A program made the translations under genes and the position numbers. The notes under the pieces are model-generated. The model searched no databases. It was not told the DNA's origin and saw only the letters and a list, made by a program, of their open reading frames with translations. From contig WGNK01000033.1 in NCBI GenBank assembly GCA_016124535.1, positions 1 through 44,196 of the forward strand: DNA of 44,196 bases. Reading direction: 5' to 3'. This document shows positions 9,112 to 18,075 of this stretch, piece by piece. The DNA is from Azospirillum sp. Lineage in GTDB: Bacteria; Pseudomonadota; Alphaproteobacteria; Azospirillales; Azospirillaceae. The first letter of the stretch is position 1, and every line of letters begins with the position of its first letter.

Positions 9112-10035
9112 ATGAAGCTGGCGGTGGTGCTGAACGAGGGCGCGGGGACGCTGCTGGGGGTGTCGACGGCGGAAGCCGTCGACAAGGTCAGGCGCTGGTT
9201 TGCTGAGGCCGGAGCGGACGCCGAGGTCATCGCGGTGGCCAGCGTTGACCTGGCCCGCGCCATCGACGGCGCGGTGGCGGGCGACGCCGAAGCCGTTGTG
9301 GTTGGCGGCGGCGACGGCACCATCGCCACCGCTGCGGAAATCCTGCTCGGCAGCGGCAAGGCACTGGGCGTCTTGCCCCTCGGCACCCTCAACCTGATCG
9401 CCCGCGATCTCGGCATTCCACTCGATCTCCGCCAGGCGGTTACGGCGCTGGCCAAGGGCACGATCCGGGCCGTCGATGTCGGCGAGGTCAATGGCCGCCT
9501 GTTCCTGGTCAACTCGGTGATGGGGCTCTACCCGGCCTTGGTCCGGGCGCGCGAACGCCACCGCGGCACCCCCGGCCCACGCAAATGGCTGGCCCTGACC
9601 TTGGCGCTCTACCGCACGATCCGCTTTTACGACCTGATCGGAGTCACGCTGGATCTCGGAAGCGGCGCCCAGGCGGTGCGGACGCCGGCCCTGGCGGTGA
9701 CCAACAATGTTTACGCGGTCGGCTGGGAAGCTCTGCTGAGCCGGCGCCGGCTCGATCAGGGGGTGCTGGCGGTCTACCTGGTCAAACAGCTGAGTCGGCT
9801 CGGCTTGCTTGGGCTCCTGGCCCGGCTGGCGGTGGGCGGCTGGACCGACGATACCCAGTTAGAGAGCGTGACCATGCAGCAATTGACCGTGACCAGTCGG
9901 CGGCGGCGGATCAAGCTGGTCAATGACGGCGAGATCATCAAGCTGAGCCCGCCGCTGCATTACCGCATCCGTCCCGCCGCCTTGACGATGTTGGTGCCGG
10001 CCAACAAAAGCGATCCGGGAAAAGCCCGGCCATGA
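9112..10035 (+). CDS. Diacylglycerol kinase / lipid kinase family protein
   Basis: A 307-residue protein of the DAGK/YegS/sphingosine-kinase catalytic family. The nucleotide-binding motif GGGDGT is at about 65-70, and the LPLGTLN motif near 88-94 is a variant of the usual PxGTxND. Start ATG 9112 was chosen because upstream residues in frame are Arg/Pro-rich and unlike the family. The C-terminal beta-rich domain has the NDGE motif (VNDGEIIKL) seen in these kinases. Members phosphorylate diacylglycerol or other lipids at the inner face of the cytoplasmic membrane; the substrate here is unknown. Its stop overlaps the start of the following metallophosphoesterase gene by 4 bp (ATGA), so the two are probably translationally coupled. 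Confidence 0.87.
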   Translation: MKLAVVLNEGAGTLLGVSTAEAVDKVRRWFAEAGADAEVIAVASVDLARAIDGAVAGDAEAVVVGGGDGTIATAAEILLGSGKALGVLPLGTLNLIARDLGIPLDLRQAVTALAKGTIRAVDVGEVNGRLFLVNSVMGLYPALVRARERHRGTPGPRKWLALTLALYRTIRFYDLIGVTLDLGSGAQAVRTPALAVTNNVYAVGWEALLSRRRLDQGVLAVYLVKQLSRLGLLGLLARLAVGGWTDDTQLESVTMQQLTVTSRRRRIKLVNDGEIIKLSPPLHYRIRPAALTMLVPANKSDPGKARP

Positions 10036-10841
10036 GAACGATCGCGCATGTTTCCGACCTCCATTTCGGCCGGATCGACTCTGACGTGGTCGAGGGCCTG
10101 CTCGCCGACCTGTGGAAGGCGCAACCTTCGCTGGTGGTGATCAGCGGCGATCTGGTCCAGCGTGCGATGCACAGCCATTTCCAGGCGGCACGCACGTTTC
10201 TGGAGCGGCTGATCCAGCCCTATCTGGTGGTGCCGGGCAATCATGACATTCCGTGCTACAATCTGGTGGCGCGTTTCACCCATCCGTTCCGCCGCTACCA
10301 GCATTACATTACCAAGGATCTGAGCCCGCTGCATGTCGATGAGGAGATGGCGGTGCTCGGCATCAACACGGCACGCTCGCTCAACCTCAATTTCGCCCAT
10401 GGCCGGATCAACCACCGGCAGATCCAGCGTATCCATGACGTGTTCGGCGCGCTGCCGCACGCCAGATTCAAGGTCGTGGTCACCCATCACCCGTTTCTGC
10501 CGCCGCCCGACGCGCCGTCGACCCGCTTGATCGGGCGAGCCCGCATGGCTCTGCCGGCGCTCGAAGCCTGCCATGTCGATCTGCTGCTCGCCGGGCATCT
10601 CCACCGCGGCTATACTGGCGATGTCTGCGACCACCATGCCCATATCGAGCGTACGATCCTGGTCGCCCAGGCATCGACCGCGACCTCGACCCGGACCCGT
10701 AACGAACCCAACGGCTATAATTTCATCACCATCGATCCGCCGCACGTCACGTTTCAGGAGCGGGTCTGGGACGGCAATGCCTTCGTCGAGGAACTCAGGC
10801 GCCGTTACGTCAAGAGCCTGCATGGCTGGGAGCCCGACTGA
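10032..10841 (+). CDS. Calcineurin-like metallophosphoesterase
   Basis: A 269-residue phosphoesterase with the full metal-binding set: Asp9-x-His11 (SDLHFG), SGD with Asp40, GNHD at 69-72, the THH motif around 151-153, and GHLH at 188-191. These are the class III-cyclase-phosphodiesterase-like or 3',5'-cAMP-PDE-like features of the family, but the actual substrate cannot be told from motifs. No signal peptide or membrane segment is present. It overlaps the lipid kinase gene by 4 bp, suggesting that a kinase and a phosphatase acting in lipid or nucleotide metabolism are made together. hemB follows after 99 bp. Confidence 0.9.
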   Translation: MRTIAHVSDLHFGRIDSDVVEGLLADLWKAQPSLVVISGDLVQRAMHSHFQAARTFLERLIQPYLVVPGNHDIPCYNLVARFTHPFRRYQHYITKDLSPLHVDEEMAVLGINTARSLNLNFAHGRINHRQIQRIHDVFGALPHARFKVVVTHHPFLPPPDAPSTRLIGRARMALPALEACHVDLLLAGHLHRGYTGDVCDHHAHIERTILVAQASTATSTRTRNEPNGYNFITIDPPHVTFQERVWDGNAFVEELRRRYVKSLHGWEPD

Positions 10842-10940
10842 GCGCCGCCTGAAACCGCCCTGCCCTCCAATTGAGCATTGGCCCAGGCCGGTGGCAGGCG
10901 TAGCATCCCCTCCCCTTCCCCTGCCCGTTCGAAGTTCACC

Positions 10941-11954
10941 ATGCCAGCCTTTCCGCCCGTAGGTGCCTTCCCGAGACTCCGTCCCCGCCGCAATCGTGCC
11001 GATCCCTGGAGCCGCCGCCTGGTCGCCGAGCATCGGTTGAGCGCCGCCGACCTGATCTGGCCGGTCTTCGTGATCGAGGGTCGCGGCACCCGCGAGCCGG
11101 TTGCCTCGATGCCCGGCGTCGACCGCCTGACCCTTGACCTGATGGTCGAGGCGGTGGCCGAGGCGGCCGGGCTCGGCATTCCGGCGGTGGCGGTATTCCC
11201 GGTGGTGCCGGCGCGCCTGAAGAGCGAGCATGCCGAGGAGGCCTGCAACCCGGAAAACCTGATGTGCCGGGCGATGCGGGCCCTGAAATCGGCGGTGCCG
11301 CAGATCGGCCTGATCGGCGACGTCGCCCTCGACCCCTATACCAGCCACGGTCATGACGGCCTGCTGCGCGGCGACCGTATCGTCAACGACGAGACCGTCG
11401 AAGTCCTGATCCGCCAGGCCCTGGTCCTGGCCGAAGCCGGTTGCGACGCGGTGGCGCCGTCGGACATGATGGATGGCAGAATCGGCGCGATCCGCGACGG
11501 GCTCGACGGCTCCGGACTGCAGCTCACCCGCATCTGCGCCTACGCCGCCAAATACGCCTCGGCGTTCTACGGGCCGTTTCGCGACGCGCTGAATACCGGC
11601 GGCTTCCTCAAGGGCGACAAATGCTCGTACCAGATGGACCCGGCCAATGGCGATGAAGCTCTGCGCGAGGTCGCCCTCGATCTCGACGAAGGCGCCGACA
11701 TGGTGATCGTCAAACCCGGCCTGCCCTATCTGGACGTGATCCGCCGGGTCAAGGACGCCTTCGCGGTGCCGACGCTGGCCTACCAGGTCAGCGGCGAATA
11801 CGCGATGCTGCGGGCCGCGGCCCAGAACGGCTGGCTCGATTACGACCGCGCCATCGCCGAGACCTTGCTTGGCTTCAAGCGCGCCGGCGCCGATGCGATT
11901 CTGACCTACGCCGCGGTCGACATGGCAAAGCGGTTGCGGGACCTGGGCGCGTGA
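10941..11954 (+). CDS. hemB: Porphobilinogen synthase (delta-aminolevulinic acid dehydratase)
   Basis: A 337-residue enzyme condensing two 5-aminolevulinate molecules to porphobilinogen in haem biosynthesis. The Schiff-base lysines are present: Lys204 in YAAKYAS and Lys258 in VIVKPG. Other signatures are SDMMDGR, FYGPFRD, the KGDKCSYQMDP segment and YQVSGEY. The zinc-site cysteines of the animal/E. coli type are replaced (VALDPYTSHGHDG), so this is the magnesium-dependent, Asp-rich form common in alphaproteobacteria. Start ATG 10941 gives a family-typical length, although no strong ribosome site is visible. A compact CCCGGC/GCCGGG repeat lies just past the stop (11955-11968) but lacks a T tract. 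Confidence 0.97.
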   Translation: MPAFPPVGAFPRLRPRRNRADPWSRRLVAEHRLSAADLIWPVFVIEGRGTREPVASMPGVDRLTLDLMVEAVAEAAGLGIPAVAVFPVVPARLKSEHAEEACNPENLMCRAMRALKSAVPQIGLIGDVALDPYTSHGHDGLLRGDRIVNDETVEVLIRQALVLAEAGCDAVAPSDMMDGRIGAIRDGLDGSGLQLTRICAYAAKYASAFYGPFRDALNTGGFLKGDKCSYQMDPANGDEALREVALDLDEGADMVIVKPGLPYLDVIRRVKDAFAVPTLAYQVSGEYAMLRAAAQNGWLDYDRAIAETLLGFKRAGADAILTYAAVDMAKRLRDLGA

Positions 11955-12041
11955 CCCGGCGGGCCGGGACACTTCCGGCTATCGCGACTTGAAACAACGC
12001 ACAAGGCCCTGACATATTTATGGTTAAAGCCGGGGCAACCG

Positions 12042-13352
12042 CTAAACCGGTATCGGCCGGTTCGCCTCGTCAGCGATCAGGACGCGGTTTCGCCCGGCGC
12101 GCTTGGCCTGGTAAAGCGCCACGTCGGCGGCATGGACCAGTTGGACCGCGTCGGGATAGCTGCGGTATTCGGCCAGGCCGCAGCTGAAGGTCACGGCAAA
12201 TTCCGTGGCAATTCCGCGGTGAGGCACCCGGGCGAAATCGCAGCGCAAGTCGTCGACCAACGCCTTGGCCATGGCCACCTCGGTGCCGGGAAGAATCAGG
12301 CCGAATTCTTCGCCACCATAGCGGCCGATCCCGTCGGTGCGCCGGAAGCGTTGGCGCAAGACATGGCCCAGCGTCTTGATCACGACATCGCCGACCGGGT
12401 GGCCGTAGTGGTCGTTGATTCGTTTGAAATTGTCGATGTCGATCAGGCCAAGGGTCAGCGCAGCACCCTGGCGGCGGGCCCGCGCGACCTCGTGGACCAG
12501 GCGCTCCTTGAATGCGGTGTGGTTGAGCAACCGGGTCATCGGATCCCGCACGAATTGCTGGCGAAGGATCCGCATGCGCTCGGCCCGCGCGGCCACCGCC
12601 GAGATCATCATTGCCGGCTTGATCTTTTTTGACAGGAAACCGTCGCCGGCGCGGGCCATTGCGGCAAATTGCGCGGCCTCGCCGTCCATCGACGACAGAT
12701 AGAGGATCGGCAAGCTGTCGAAGGCGGGGATCTGCCGGATCGCGACCGCCAGATCGATGCCATTGCAACCGGGCATCTGAATATCGAGCAGCAGCAGATC
12801 AGGCTGGAATTCGTTCAGCGACTCCATGATCAGCAGCGGATCGTTGACCGCGCGGGTAACCATGCCGCCCTTGCGCAGTACGGCGGTGAACATCGAGGTC
12901 GCGCAAGCGTCATCATCGACGATCATCACCCGGTAGGGCGAGACCGCTTCCTGGATCATTACCCGTTCCAGGCACTCCAGGGCTTCATAGGCGTCGATCG
13001 GCTTGACCAGGAATCCCCTGGCGCCGGCCTGAACCGCTTCAAGATGGGTCCGCAGCACCGGCAGGTCGGAAACCACGATGGTCGGCAACGCGGCCCCGGC
13101 CCCGCGATTGAGGGCACCCAGCACTTCGCCGGCGCTCCAGCGGCCATTCTCCGCACTGAGTTCAACGATGACCGCGCTTGGCGGCTCCCGGCGGTTCGCC
13201 TCCAACAAGGCAGCCACATCAGGAAATCCGGAGATTCGATACCGGCAATAAATCAGGCGGGACGCCAGATGCTCGGCCAATCCCGGTCGGTTCTCCAGGA
13301 CATGGAGAACGTTCTCGCTCCAGTTCGGGGAAGGCGGTTCGGCGATCGACAT
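12042..13352 (-). CDS. PleD-like diguanylate cyclase with two receiver domains
   Basis: A 436-residue cytoplasmic protein. Residues about 14-132 are a degenerate receiver (no phosphoacceptor Asp; SAVIVELSAENG occupies that strand). Residues about 141-260 are a canonical receiver with the VDDD cluster and acceptor Asp190 (LLLLDIQMPG). Residues about 268-432 are a GGDEF domain with GGEEF at 346-350 and an RxxD inhibitory site at 337-340. It should make c-di-GMP when phosphorylated, as PleD does, and be feedback-inhibited. It lies 166 bp downstream of the large hybrid kinase on the same strand, which is the obvious candidate phosphodonor by position. Start ATG 13352 fits. Confidence 0.93.
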   Translation of the reverse strand: MSIAEPPSPNWSENVLHVLENRPGLAEHLASRLIYCRYRISGFPDVAALLEANRREPPSAVIVELSAENGRWSAGEVLGALNRGAGAALPTIVVSDLPVLRTHLEAVQAGARGFLVKPIDAYEALECLERVMIQEAVSPYRVMIVDDDACATSMFTAVLRKGGMVTRAVNDPLLIMESLNEFQPDLLLLDIQMPGCNGIDLAVAIRQIPAFDSLPILYLSSMDGEAAQFAAMARAGDGFLSKKIKPAMMISAVAARAERMRILRQQFVRDPMTRLLNHTAFKERLVHEVARARRQGAALTLGLIDIDNFKRINDHYGHPVGDVVIKTLGHVLRQRFRRTDGIGRYGGEEFGLILPGTEVAMAKALVDDLRCDFARVPHRGIATEFAVTFSCGLAEYRSYPDAVQLVHAADVALYQAKRAGRNRVLIADEANRPIPV

Positions 13353-13518
13353 TCCGGCGGTGCTACCATGGATCTGTGATCGAGGAGGCAGAGACTAGCC
13401 AACACCGTAATGGGGACATTGCCCTCACGCAGGTCGCCCCCGCACCAATCAACTTGACGGATTGAACTGGTAGATTTCAATGAGTATCGCAGGCACTCGC
13501 ATCTATCAACTGAGCATA

Positions 13519-16500
13519 TCATAAATTTGCAATAATCGCTGCAATATTATCGAGGCCCGCTTCGAGACCGCCGCATAATTTTTCGGCGACCGTCGGTTCA
13601 CCCCGCTTGAGACTGGTCTCCAGATCGGCACACAACTGGCCAAGACGATAGGCACCGATACTGTTGCAGGCGCCTTTGCAGGAATGGGCGACCTCGCGGG
13701 CACGGGCGAATTCGCCGGCAGTCAGGGCGGATTGGATTTCGGCGAAACGCTCCGGCATGGTTTGCAGAAAATGCCGGAGCATATCCTTGGCCTCGTCCGA
13801 GATGCCGTCGAAGGCAAAACGAATGGTATCGAGATCGAGCACCGACAGAGCCTCTCCCTGCTCGGCCGCCGGCTCCGCAATGAGGGACCCGTCCCCTTGT
13901 GAGGCGGCTCCCGGTAACGGGGCTGCCTGTGACGGGGCTCCCGGTGCCCCGCCCGCGGGAGACCGGGAATCCGGCGTCACCCCGACCGGCATAGCCGCGG
14001 CCACCGCGTCGCCGTGCCGGGGGTCGGCGTCGGCCGGGCGCCGCGTCGCTGCCGCCCGCGGCAGCCAGCGCCGGATCATGGCGTCGAGCCGGGCGACGTC
14101 GATCGGCTTACTGAGATAGCCGTTCATGCCGGCGGCCAGGCACTTTTGTTCCGTCCCGCTGAGCGCGTCGGCGGTCAGGGCGACGATCGGCAGCCGGCGC
14201 TCGCTGCCGGTCTCCGCATCGCGGATTCGCCGGGTCAGCTCGTAGCCGTCCATCTCCGGCATGTGGCAGTCGGTCAGCAACAGGCCGTATTGCGCCTGCT
14301 CGATCCGCCGCCACGCCTCGGCGCCATCGACCGTGACCTCGCAGGCATAACCAAGCCGCTCGAGCAGCTTGGCAATCACCATCTGGTTGGTCGGATTGTC
14401 TTCGGCAACCAGGATCAGGCTGCCCGCAGCGCGTGCCTCCTCGATCGTCGGCGGGGCCCAGCGTATTTGCTTCCGCCCGACCTGGAAATGATCCTCCAGG
14501 GTCGCCCGACCGGCCGCGGCCGCAATCGTGCGCCACAGGCGATCGCGCCGGACCGGCTTGGTCAGAGTGGCAAACAGCCCGCTCCGGTCGGCTTCCGACA
14601 GCGTCGAAATCTGCGCCAGGAACGCCATCAGCACCAACCTGGTCCCGGCCAGGGCCGGATCTGCGGACACACGCCGCCCCAGGGTCAACCCGCTCATGTC
14701 GGGCAAGGTCGCTTCGATCAGGGCGGCGTGGTAATCCGTGCCGGCGCCGTGGGCGCGGTGCATGGCGGCGATCGCCTCGGCACCGTTCGCTGCCTCGGCC
14801 AACTGGCCACCAAAGACCGCAAGGTGGCGCCGGATTGCCGCCGTCGCAGCCTGCCCTGCGCCGACCGCCAAAACCCGGATGCCCGACAGATCGCGTCCAC
14901 CAGCGGTCGCCGCCGCTTCGGCCGGCAAGACCTCGAGCGGAATCTCGAACCAGAAGGTCGACCCCACACCGGGCGTGCTGGTAACCCCGATATCGCCGTG
15001 CATCAGGCCGACCAGGCGTCGGCAAATCGAAAGCCCCAGACCGGTGCCGCCGAAGCGTCGGGTCGTCGAGGTCTCGGCTTGCACGAAGGGCTGAAACAAG
15101 CGCGCCTGCTGCGGCTCGGACAGGCCGATTCCGGGATCGGTGACGGCAAAATGGACCAGTTCGCCGTCGGCTCGGCCCTCGCTCCCCGGCGCGGCGATCG
15201 CCTCGACCGAAATCACCACCTCGCCGGCCCGGGTGAACTTGATGGCATTGCCAACCAGGTTGAGCAGGATCTGGCGCAGGCGCAGCGGATCGCCGCGCCG
15301 ACGGTCCGGAACGCCGGGCTGGACCGTGACCACCAGGTCCAGGCCCTTTTCGGCGGCCCGGCTGGCGACCAGTTCTGCCACGCCTTCGGTGATGTCGAGC
15401 AGCGACAGCTCGACCATCTCCAATTCCAGCCGGCCGACCTCGATTTTCGAGAAATCGAGCAGGTCATTGATGATCGCCAGCAAGGCGCCGGCCGATTCCC
15501 GGATCACCCGCGCCATGCCGCGCTGGTCGCGGCTGAGAGACGTCTGCTCGAGCAACTCCGCCATCGCCACCACCCCGTTCATCGGAGTCCGGATTTCATG
15601 GCTCATGGTGGCAAGGAAGGTCGATTTGGCCCGGGTCGCCTCTTCGGCTTGCTCTTTGGCCAGACGCAGCGCCTCTTCGGCGCGCTTGTGCTCGGTGATG
15701 TCCGAGTAGGTGGTGACGAAGCCGCCGCCCGGAACCGGCTGGCCACGGACCTCGATGACCCGGCCATTGGGCCGGAAACGTTCGAACACATGGGGGCGGA
15801 ACTGGCGTGCCAACGCCACCCGCTCCTCGATCAGCGGTTCGGGATCGCCCGGCCCATATTCTCCGCGCTCGGCATTGATACGAACGAAGTCGGCGAACGG
15901 CCGCCCCAGGGCCCCCAGCTCCTCGGGAAAGCCCAGGATTTCAAGGAACAAGCGGTTGAAGGCGATCAATTTCAGATCGCCGTCGAACATGCTGATACCC
16001 TGGTCCATGCTTTCGAGCGTCAATTCCAGCACGGCCGATTTTCGGGCCAGCACGCCTTCTTGCTGCTTGCGCTGGGTGACATCGACCACGGTGCCGACAA
16101 AGCGAACCGGGGTGCCGGCGTCATCGCGGATCGCCCGGCCGATATCCTCGATCCAGGTCCAGCTGCCGTCCGGCGCCGGCACCCGATATTGTGCGCGAAA
16201 CTCCGGATCCTCGCCGCGCAGGTGGCGCTTGGCCAGTTCCCGCACCCTGGGCAGATCATCGGGGTGGACCACCGATTTCCAGCCGACGGTGGTCATCGGC
16301 ACGTCGCCCGGCTTTCGTCCGGTCATGCGCAGGAACTCAGGCGACCACCAGCGCACGCCGGTCTTGAGATCGAGGTCCCAGATGCCGGCATTGGTCGCCG
16401 CCAGCGCCAGGGTCAGGCGGTCCTCCCGCTCGCGCAAAGCGGCTTCGATCTGCTTGCGGCCGGTGATGTCATAGGCCCACAGAATGATTTCCGGAGTGCC

Positions 16501-18012
16501 GTTGAACTCGACCGGATCCGACGACACCAGGGCCCACCACAAGGAGCCGTCGTCACGCCGGCACTGAACCTCGATGTCGCGCATCGTCAAGTCGTGTTTC
16601 AGATGATCGGCCAGCCGCTCGGCATCGTCACGCGCGGCCAGCCAGTCAGCAAGCTGGCGCCCGAGCAAGCCCTCGGACGGCAACCCGAGTTGCTCGGCCA
16701 GGCGCGCGTTGGACCAGCGGATCTGCCCGTCGAGCCCGGCGATGCAAACCCCGACCGGGCTGGAGTTGAGGACCGTGTGAAGCTGCTCGCCCGCCTTGCG
16801 AACCGTGGCTTCGGCACTCTTATGGCTGGTCACGTCGAGCGCCACCGTAACCACATGGGTCGACGCGCCGCGATCGTCCTTCAAGGGAATCTTGGTGGTC
16901 ATCCAATGACGGATCGCGCCGTCCCGATCGACCGAGGAGTCTTCGAAAAACGCAAGCGCCTCGCCGCTTGCCAGGACCCGGCGGTCGCGCGCCAGATCCT
17001 CCTCGCTGACCCAGTCGCCCAGCATCTGGGGCGCGCCGGCTACCGCCCCGTCGGCCGAAACGCCGGAGAGCTCGGCCAGGTAGCGGTTGAGCAGAAGGTG
17101 CCGGGCATCGGCGTCCTTGACACTGATTGCCGCAGGAATCACGTCGATGACGGCATGGAGCAGCCGCCGGCTCTGATCGAGTTCCTGTTCGGCGCGTTTA
17201 CGCTCGGTGATGTCGACAATGGTGCCGATGAAACGGGTGACCGTGCCGTGGCTGTCGCGCAGGGCCCGGCCGACATCCTCGACCCACAACCAGTCGCCGC
17301 GCCTGTGGCGAAGCCGGTATTGGGCGCGAAATTCTGCAAGGTCGCCGCTCAGGTGACGTTTGGCCAAACTGCGCACCGCAGCCAAGTCGTCGGGATGGAC
17401 CAAGGCCTTGAAGGACGAGGTCGACATCGGCAATTCGCCGTGGTCATAGCCGACCATGTGGGAAAATTCCGGCGACCACCAGCGGGCTCGGGTGGCGAGA
17501 TCGAGGTCCCAGACGCCGGCCCTGGTCGCCGCCAGCGCCAGCGCCAGGCGTTCCTCGCCCCGCCGCGACGCGACCCGCTCCATGGCCAGACGCGCCAGCA
17601 TATCATTGTAGGCACCAATGGCGGTGCCCATATCGTCGTCGGAATACCAGGCGACCGGAATCGCGTCGCCGCAGCGCTTCGAGTCGTCGATCGCCTCCAG
17701 AAGACAGGCGAGCGGCTGCCCGACTCGCCGGCGATAGGCATGGAGCGAGGCGCCCACCAGGACCACGGCCAGGATCACCAGGACCAGGCCATCCCCGAGG
17801 ATCTGCCCGGCAACGCCGCCGGCCCGTAACGCCGAACCGAAACCGGCCGCGCCCCCCGGTTGATCGGCAAGTATCCGCAGAACACCCAGCACCGCCCAGA
17901 TCGCCAGTACCGCAACGACGACAGGCGGCAACAGGGTCGCCACAAACTTGCCGCGCACGGTCCGGAGGCGCCCCAGCATCGTAACCCCGTCCAATAGCCC
18001 CGATGTGGTCAT
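13519..18012 (-). CDS. Multi-PAS hybrid sensor histidine kinase with two receivers and an HPt domain
   Basis: A 1497-residue kinase. Two N-terminal membrane helices (about 24-48 and 72-92) flank a short periplasmic loop, and a HAMP-like stretch follows. Five PAS domains come next: about 155-275, 282-400, 408-520, 531-650 and 662-780. HisKA has His805 in SHEIRTP. The ATPase has NAIKF, a G box (DPGIGL) and GTGLGLS. The first receiver (1043-1165) is degenerate: VGAGQ replaces the acidic pocket and Glu1100 replaces the acceptor Asp. The second receiver (1198-1316) is canonical with Asp1248. The C-terminal HPt has His1443 in AHSCKG. PAS1 and PAS4 are near duplicates. The start at 18012 lacks a clear ribosome site; an ATG at 17979 is an alternative. 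Its likely partner is the downstream receiver-GGDEF protein. Confidence 0.93.
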   Translation of the reverse strand: MTTSGLLDGVTMLGRLRTVRGKFVATLLPPVVVAVLAIWAVLGVLRILADQPGGAAGFGSALRAGGVAGQILGDGLVLVILAVVLVGASLHAYRRRVGQPLACLLEAIDDSKRCGDAIPVAWYSDDDMGTAIGAYNDMLARLAMERVASRRGEERLALALAATRAGVWDLDLATRARWWSPEFSHMVGYDHGELPMSTSSFKALVHPDDLAAVRSLAKRHLSGDLAEFRAQYRLRHRRGDWLWVEDVGRALRDSHGTVTRFIGTIVDITERKRAEQELDQSRRLLHAVIDVIPAAISVKDADARHLLLNRYLAELSGVSADGAVAGAPQMLGDWVSEEDLARDRRVLASGEALAFFEDSSVDRDGAIRHWMTTKIPLKDDRGASTHVVTVALDVTSHKSAEATVRKAGEQLHTVLNSSPVGVCIAGLDGQIRWSNARLAEQLGLPSEGLLGRQLADWLAARDDAERLADHLKHDLTMRDIEVQCRRDDGSLWWALVSSDPVEFNGTPEIILWAYDITGRKQIEAALREREDRLTLALAATNAGIWDLDLKTGVRWWSPEFLRMTGRKPGDVPMTTVGWKSVVHPDDLPRVRELAKRHLRGEDPEFRAQYRVPAPDGSWTWIEDIGRAIRDDAGTPVRFVGTVVDVTQRKQQEGVLARKSAVLELTLESMDQGISMFDGDLKLIAFNRLFLEILGFPEELGALGRPFADFVRINAERGEYGPGDPEPLIEERVALARQFRPHVFERFRPNGRVIEVRGQPVPGGGFVTTYSDITEHKRAEEALRLAKEQAEEATRAKSTFLATMSHEIRTPMNGVVAMAELLEQTSLSRDQRGMARVIRESAGALLAIINDLLDFSKIEVGRLELEMVELSLLDITEGVAELVASRAAEKGLDLVVTVQPGVPDRRRGDPLRLRQILLNLVGNAIKFTRAGEVVISVEAIAAPGSEGRADGELVHFAVTDPGIGLSEPQQARLFQPFVQAETSTTRRFGGTGLGLSICRRLVGLMHGDIGVTSTPGVGSTFWFEIPLEVLPAEAAATAGGRDLSGIRVLAVGAGQAATAAIRRHLAVFGGQLAEAANGAEAIAAMHRAHGAGTDYHAALIEATLPDMSGLTLGRRVSADPALAGTRLVLMAFLAQISTLSEADRSGLFATLTKPVRRDRLWRTIAAAAGRATLEDHFQVGRKQIRWAPPTIEEARAAGSLILVAEDNPTNQMVIAKLLERLGYACEVTVDGAEAWRRIEQAQYGLLLTDCHMPEMDGYELTRRIRDAETGSERRLPIVALTADALSGTEQKCLAAGMNGYLSKPIDVARLDAMIRRWLPRAAATRRPADADPRHGDAVAAAMPVGVTPDSRSPAGGAPGAPSQAAPLPGAASQGDGSLIAEPAAEQGEALSVLDLDTIRFAFDGISDEAKDMLRHFLQTMPERFAEIQSALTAGEFARAREVAHSCKGACNSIGAYRLGQLCADLETSLKRGEPTVAEKLCGGLEAGLDNIAAIIANL

Positions 18013-18075
18013 AAGGGCATGAAGCGGCCTGCCCCGGTCAAGCCCAACTTAATCCCACCGTAGGGGCATTCCGTC

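Noticed and set aside
9960..11972. 670-codon minus-strand frame opposite the phosphoesterase and hemB
   Set aside because: Both plus-strand genes have complete catalytic motifs; the antisense frame has none.
13353..13518. FNR/FixK-type box between the kinase and the cyclase (CAATCAACTTGACGGATTGA)
   Set aside because: The half-sites do not fit TTGAT-N4-ATCAA in sequence or spacing.
14014..17829. 1271-codon open frame antisense to the hybrid kinase
   Set aside because: It mirrors the codon bias of a high-GC gene: Gln/Arg/Gly-rich, with no domain or motif, while the opposite strand encodes a clear kinase.
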